64,000 nucleotides of DNA from JAJFHI01 sp050633705 (GTDB lineage Bacteria > Pseudomonadota > Alphaproteobacteria > Rhizobiales > Hyphomicrobiaceae), in contig JBOEGZ010000007.1 of assembly GCA_050633705.1 (NCBI GenBank), positions 62,001 through 126,000 of the forward strand, in the 5' to 3' direction. Below the pieces are notes generated by a model, which did not search any database, was not told the DNA's origin, and worked only from the letters and a program-made list of their open reading frames with translations. Positions 61,753 to 64,000 of this stretch are shown one piece after another; the first letter of the stretch is position 1, and every line of letters begins with the position of its first letter. Position numbers and translations under genes: made by a program.

Positions 61753-62223
61753 ATGAACAAGCAAATTGCAACCGAAGATAGCAAAAAAGAGCGCGGTTCC
61801 CGCAGAGCAAATCCGGTTGATGTGCACGTCGGAAGTCGTGTTCGTTTGCGTCGTATGTTGCTTGGCATGAGCCAAGAAAAGCTCGGCGATCAGCTTGGTC
61901 TCACTTTCCAGCAGGTTCAAAAGTATGAAAAGGGCGTGAACCGGATTGGCGCCAGCCGACTTTTTGATTTGGCCCAGGTGCTGGGTGTTCCAATCCAGTT
62001 TTTCTACGAAGAAGCACCAACCCCAAATGGACAACCGGCGAACCAAGCGCCAGGGTTTGCAGAGGCCCCAGCAGAAGGCTTCGTCGTAGAATTTTTGTCC
62101 AGTCGTGATGGATTGGAACTTAACAAAGCATTTGTCCGCATTACGGACCCACGTGTGCGCCGTTCGATCGTTGAATTGGTCCGATCGCTGGCAAACGTGG
62201 AAGAAAAGGACACAAAAGCGTAA
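61753..62223 (+). CDS. XRE-family transcriptional regulator
   Basis: The 156-residue protein has a helix-turn-helix at about residues 22-77 (VGSRVRLRRMLLGMSQEKLG and FQQVQKYEKGVNRIGASRLF) and a C-terminal part with LELNKAFVRITDPRVRRSIV, a stretch I know from a conserved alphaproteobacterial group. It is always near metK in these genomes, which suggests a link to methionine or SAM metabolism, but this is inference. The ATG at 61753 has GGTGAG upstream. Confidence 0.9.
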   Translation: MNKQIATEDSKKERGSRRANPVDVHVGSRVRLRRMLLGMSQEKLGDQLGLTFQQVQKYEKGVNRIGASRLFDLAQVLGVPIQFFYEEAPTPNGQPANQAPGFAEAPAEGFVVEFLSSRDGLELNKAFVRITDPRVRRSIVELVRSLANVEEKDTKA

Positions 62224-62532
62224 CGCGCTTTTGTCGACATAATTTGCAAGGTGCGGCTTTCCCTCAAAATCTGATGCGTTTTCAAGGCTTTTTGAGCCAG
62301 CACCATTTTGCGATTTAGAGCGCCGATTGGGCCGTGAACGGCCGTCTGAGATGGCGCGTTGGACCGGGATTCACCCAGAATACAGGGTATGACATAGACG
62401 GCAAAGAGGCCGCTTTGCCCAATGGATTGCTCGCCCAAATTGGGTGAAACTTGACCGTATCCTTAAAGCTTGCAACAACCCGGCGAAATTCGCGAGCCGC
62501 TGGGGGTCGCACATTTGGAACATGGGGTTGTC
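62224..62532 (+). promoter_or_regulatory. metK leader region
   Basis: These 309 bases between the XRE gene and metK contain no gene. They hold several possible hairpins, the best being GGCAAAG/CTTTGCC at 62400-62419. I compared the region by eye with SAM riboswitches known from alphaproteobacteria and found no convincing match. Another kind of leader regulation is possible. Confidence 0.4.
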
Positions 62533-63738
62533 GTGGCAAGAACGTCTTATCTATTTACCAGTGAATCTGTTTCAGAGGGACATCCCGACAAAGTGAGCGA
62601 TCGCATTTCTGATGAGATCGTCGACTTGTTTTATCGTGAAGGGCCTGCGGCAGGTATCGACCCATGGCAAATCCGAGCGGCCTGTGAAACGCTGACGACC
62701 ACCAATAAGGTTGTGATTGCTGGCGAAACACGTGGTCCAGCAACAGTGACAAATGACTGGATTGCTCATGTTGCCCGTATGGCGATCAAAGACATTGGCT
62801 ACGAGCAAGATGGTTTCCATTGGCAGGATGCTGACATCGATGTGCTTTTGCATCCCCAATCTGTAGATATTGCCCAAGGTGTCGATGCCGGCACGGGTAT
62901 GCACGTCGATGAAGGTGCTGGTGATCAGGGTATTATGTTTGGGTATGCCTGTCGTGAGACGGGCGCATTGATGCCTGCACCAATTTTCTATAGCCACAAG
63001 ATTCTTGAAGTTTTGGCAAAAGCACGCAAGAGCAACGAGGGCGATGCGGGTAAGCTTGGTCCAGACTCCAAAAGCCAGGTGACTATTCAATATGAAAACG
63101 GCATGCCTGTTGGGGTTACGCAAATTGTCCTGTCGACCCAACACATCGATGCAAGCCTAAACTCAGATGATGTGCGTCAGATCGTCGAGCCATATATTCG
63201 CAATGTGTTGCCAGCTGAATGGGTCACTGACAGCACGGTTTGGCACGTAAACCCAACGGGTAAATTCGTCATTGGTGGTCCTGACGGAGATGCGGGGCTA
63301 ACTGGTCGCAAAATCATCGTTGATACTTATGGTGGTGCGGCGCCACATGGCGGCGGCGCTTTCTCAGGCAAAGACCCAACGAAGGTCGACCGATCAGCGG
63401 CATATGCATCGCGCTACCTGGCAAAGAACGTTGTTGCGGCCGGACTGGCAGACCGCTGCACCATTCAGTTGTCGTATGCGATCGGTGTCGCTGAGCCACT
63501 ATCGATTTATGTCGATACCCACGGCACCGGTAATGTTGATGAAGCCAAGCTGGAAGTTGCATTGCGTGATGTTATGTCTTTGACGCCGCGCGGTATTCGC
63601 GAACACCTCAAACTCAACAATCCAATTTACGCTCGCACGGCCGCTTACGGTCATTTCGGTCGTGATGTGGATGCAGACGGCGGCTTTACTTGGGAAGCTA
63701 CAGATCTCGTCACAGCTCTAAAATCGGCAGTGGCCTAA
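62533..63738 (+). CDS. metK: S-adenosylmethionine synthetase
   Basis: MetK forms S-adenosylmethionine from methionine and ATP. Motifs include LFTSESVSEGHPDKV, DQGIMFGYACRETG, the phosphate-binding GGAAPHGGGAFSGKDPTKVDRS and IGVAEPLSIYV. The start is the GTG at 62533, giving MARTSYLFTSES as in relatives; the reading frame upstream lacks family sequence. 401 residues. A terminator follows, then trmB. Confidence 0.97.
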   Translation: MARTSYLFTSESVSEGHPDKVSDRISDEIVDLFYREGPAAGIDPWQIRAACETLTTTNKVVIAGETRGPATVTNDWIAHVARMAIKDIGYEQDGFHWQDADIDVLLHPQSVDIAQGVDAGTGMHVDEGAGDQGIMFGYACRETGALMPAPIFYSHKILEVLAKARKSNEGDAGKLGPDSKSQVTIQYENGMPVGVTQIVLSTQHIDASLNSDDVRQIVEPYIRNVLPAEWVTDSTVWHVNPTGKFVIGGPDGDAGLTGRKIIVDTYGGAAPHGGGAFSGKDPTKVDRSAAYASRYLAKNVVAAGLADRCTIQLSYAIGVAEPLSIYVDTHGTGNVDEAKLEVALRDVMSLTPRGIREHLKLNNPIYARTAAYGHFGRDVDADGGFTWEATDLVTALKSAVA

Positions 63739-63794
63739 TTTTCTTCGAGCCGGGTATTTGTAGGTTTGCAGGTTAGACAATAGAAGTTGTGTAG

Positions 63795-63826
63795 AGCGGC
63801 CGCCGAATTTGAGCGGCTGCTTTTTT
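63795..63826 (+). terminator. intrinsic terminator of metK
   Basis: AGCGGCCGC at 63795-63803 pairs with GCGGCTGCT with one G-T wobble, followed by six T. Confidence 0.88.
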
Positions 63827-63862
63827 CTTGATACTGATCGAATTTAGCAACGTGCAATGCCA

Positions 63863-64000
63863 ATGAGCAAACAACCTTCACAATCGCATACCGATGAATT
63901 GCGGAGTTTTGGTCGCAGGCGCGGGCGCAAATTTAGCGACAGTCAGACGGCGTTGATGAATGACGTTTTGCCCTGTGTCCGTTTGGACCTCGATGCAGCG
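63863..64000 (+). CDS. trmB: tRNA (guanine-N7-)-methyltransferase TrmB, N-terminal part (cut by window end)
   Basis: Only 46 residues are inside the window. RSFGRRRGRKFSDSQTALMN is the typical N-terminus of TrmB, which methylates guanine 46 in tRNA variable loops. The place after metK is conserved in Hyphomicrobiales. An in-frame ATG at 63857 is an alternative start. The catalytic domain is beyond the window. Confidence 0.85.
   Translation, partial: MSKQPSQSHTDELRSFGRRRGRKFSDSQTALMNDVLPCVRLDLDAA

Noticed and set aside
62224..62532. SAM/SAH or SAM-II riboswitch before metK
   Set aside because: CGCACATTTGGAACA near 62510 and TTGACCGTAT near 62450 look a little like parts of those motifs, but the pairing loops and the complement to the ribosome-binding site are missing.

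Overview
The window reads as a piece of an alphaproteobacterial chromosome, most likely order Hyphomicrobiales (Rhizobiales). The basis is gene order known from that order: hemC-hemD-Mic60-hemY divergent from tsaD-gpsA; rsmB-heparinase-purH; maeB divergent from mutS-glnD-murJ-trpS; and tsaB-rimI-plsC-miaB-phoH-ybeY-corC-lnt-xre-metK-trmB. Base composition looks moderate by eye (near half G+C), low for the order. The genus cannot be fixed from the sequence. There is no rRNA operon, CRISPR array, intact insertion sequence or prophage.

Positions 1-4655 look accessory. They hold the 3' end of a TonB-dependent receptor gene, a membrane-anchored GGDEF protein, a protein with a PilZ domain at each end, and a decayed IS3-family transposase. 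This segment ends at the 3' side of a tRNA-Thr gene and is AT-richer than what follows.

Positions 4.8-32.9 kb are mostly core. They carry heme synthesis and its membrane partners (hemY, Mic60, hemD, hemC, minus strand), then tsaD, gpsA, HIT, EVE, DUF1761 and acs. Next come an extensin-like protein, a lone TadG-like protein, a DUF1674 protein, htpX, rsmB, a heparinase II/III-like protein and purH. The less usual part is a large TPR protein of unknown role, a lemA-TPM-TPM cluster, a secreted protein made of eight tandem repeats of about 23 residues, and an orphan ParA ATPase next to tRNA-Gly.

Positions 33.2-39.4 kb hold a ProX-type deacylase, a CnoX-like thioredoxin whose two active-site cysteines are serines, a LON-substrate-binding-domain protein, a Trm112-like protein, a hybrid histidine kinase and the ornithine-lipid acyltransferase OlsB.

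Positions 39.5-64 kb are a dense run of housekeeping genes: maeB; mutS, glnD, murJ, trpS, a universal stress protein, an Nfu iron-sulfur scaffold, a RutE-like nitroreductase; then tRNA modification, ribosome maturation, membrane and lipoprotein genes through metK to the start of trmB.

The most useful observations beyond routine annotation are regulatory sites read by eye: a near-consensus Irr (ICE) box upstream of nfu, a possible Pho box upstream of olsB, and perfect inverted repeats upstream of maeB, between lemA and the repeat-protein gene, and upstream of the xre-metK pair. Also of note are the PilZ-X-PilZ protein beside a GGDEF gene, and the absence of a fur-family gene between rimI and plsC. 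I did not find a clear multi-gene system that I would call undescribed.
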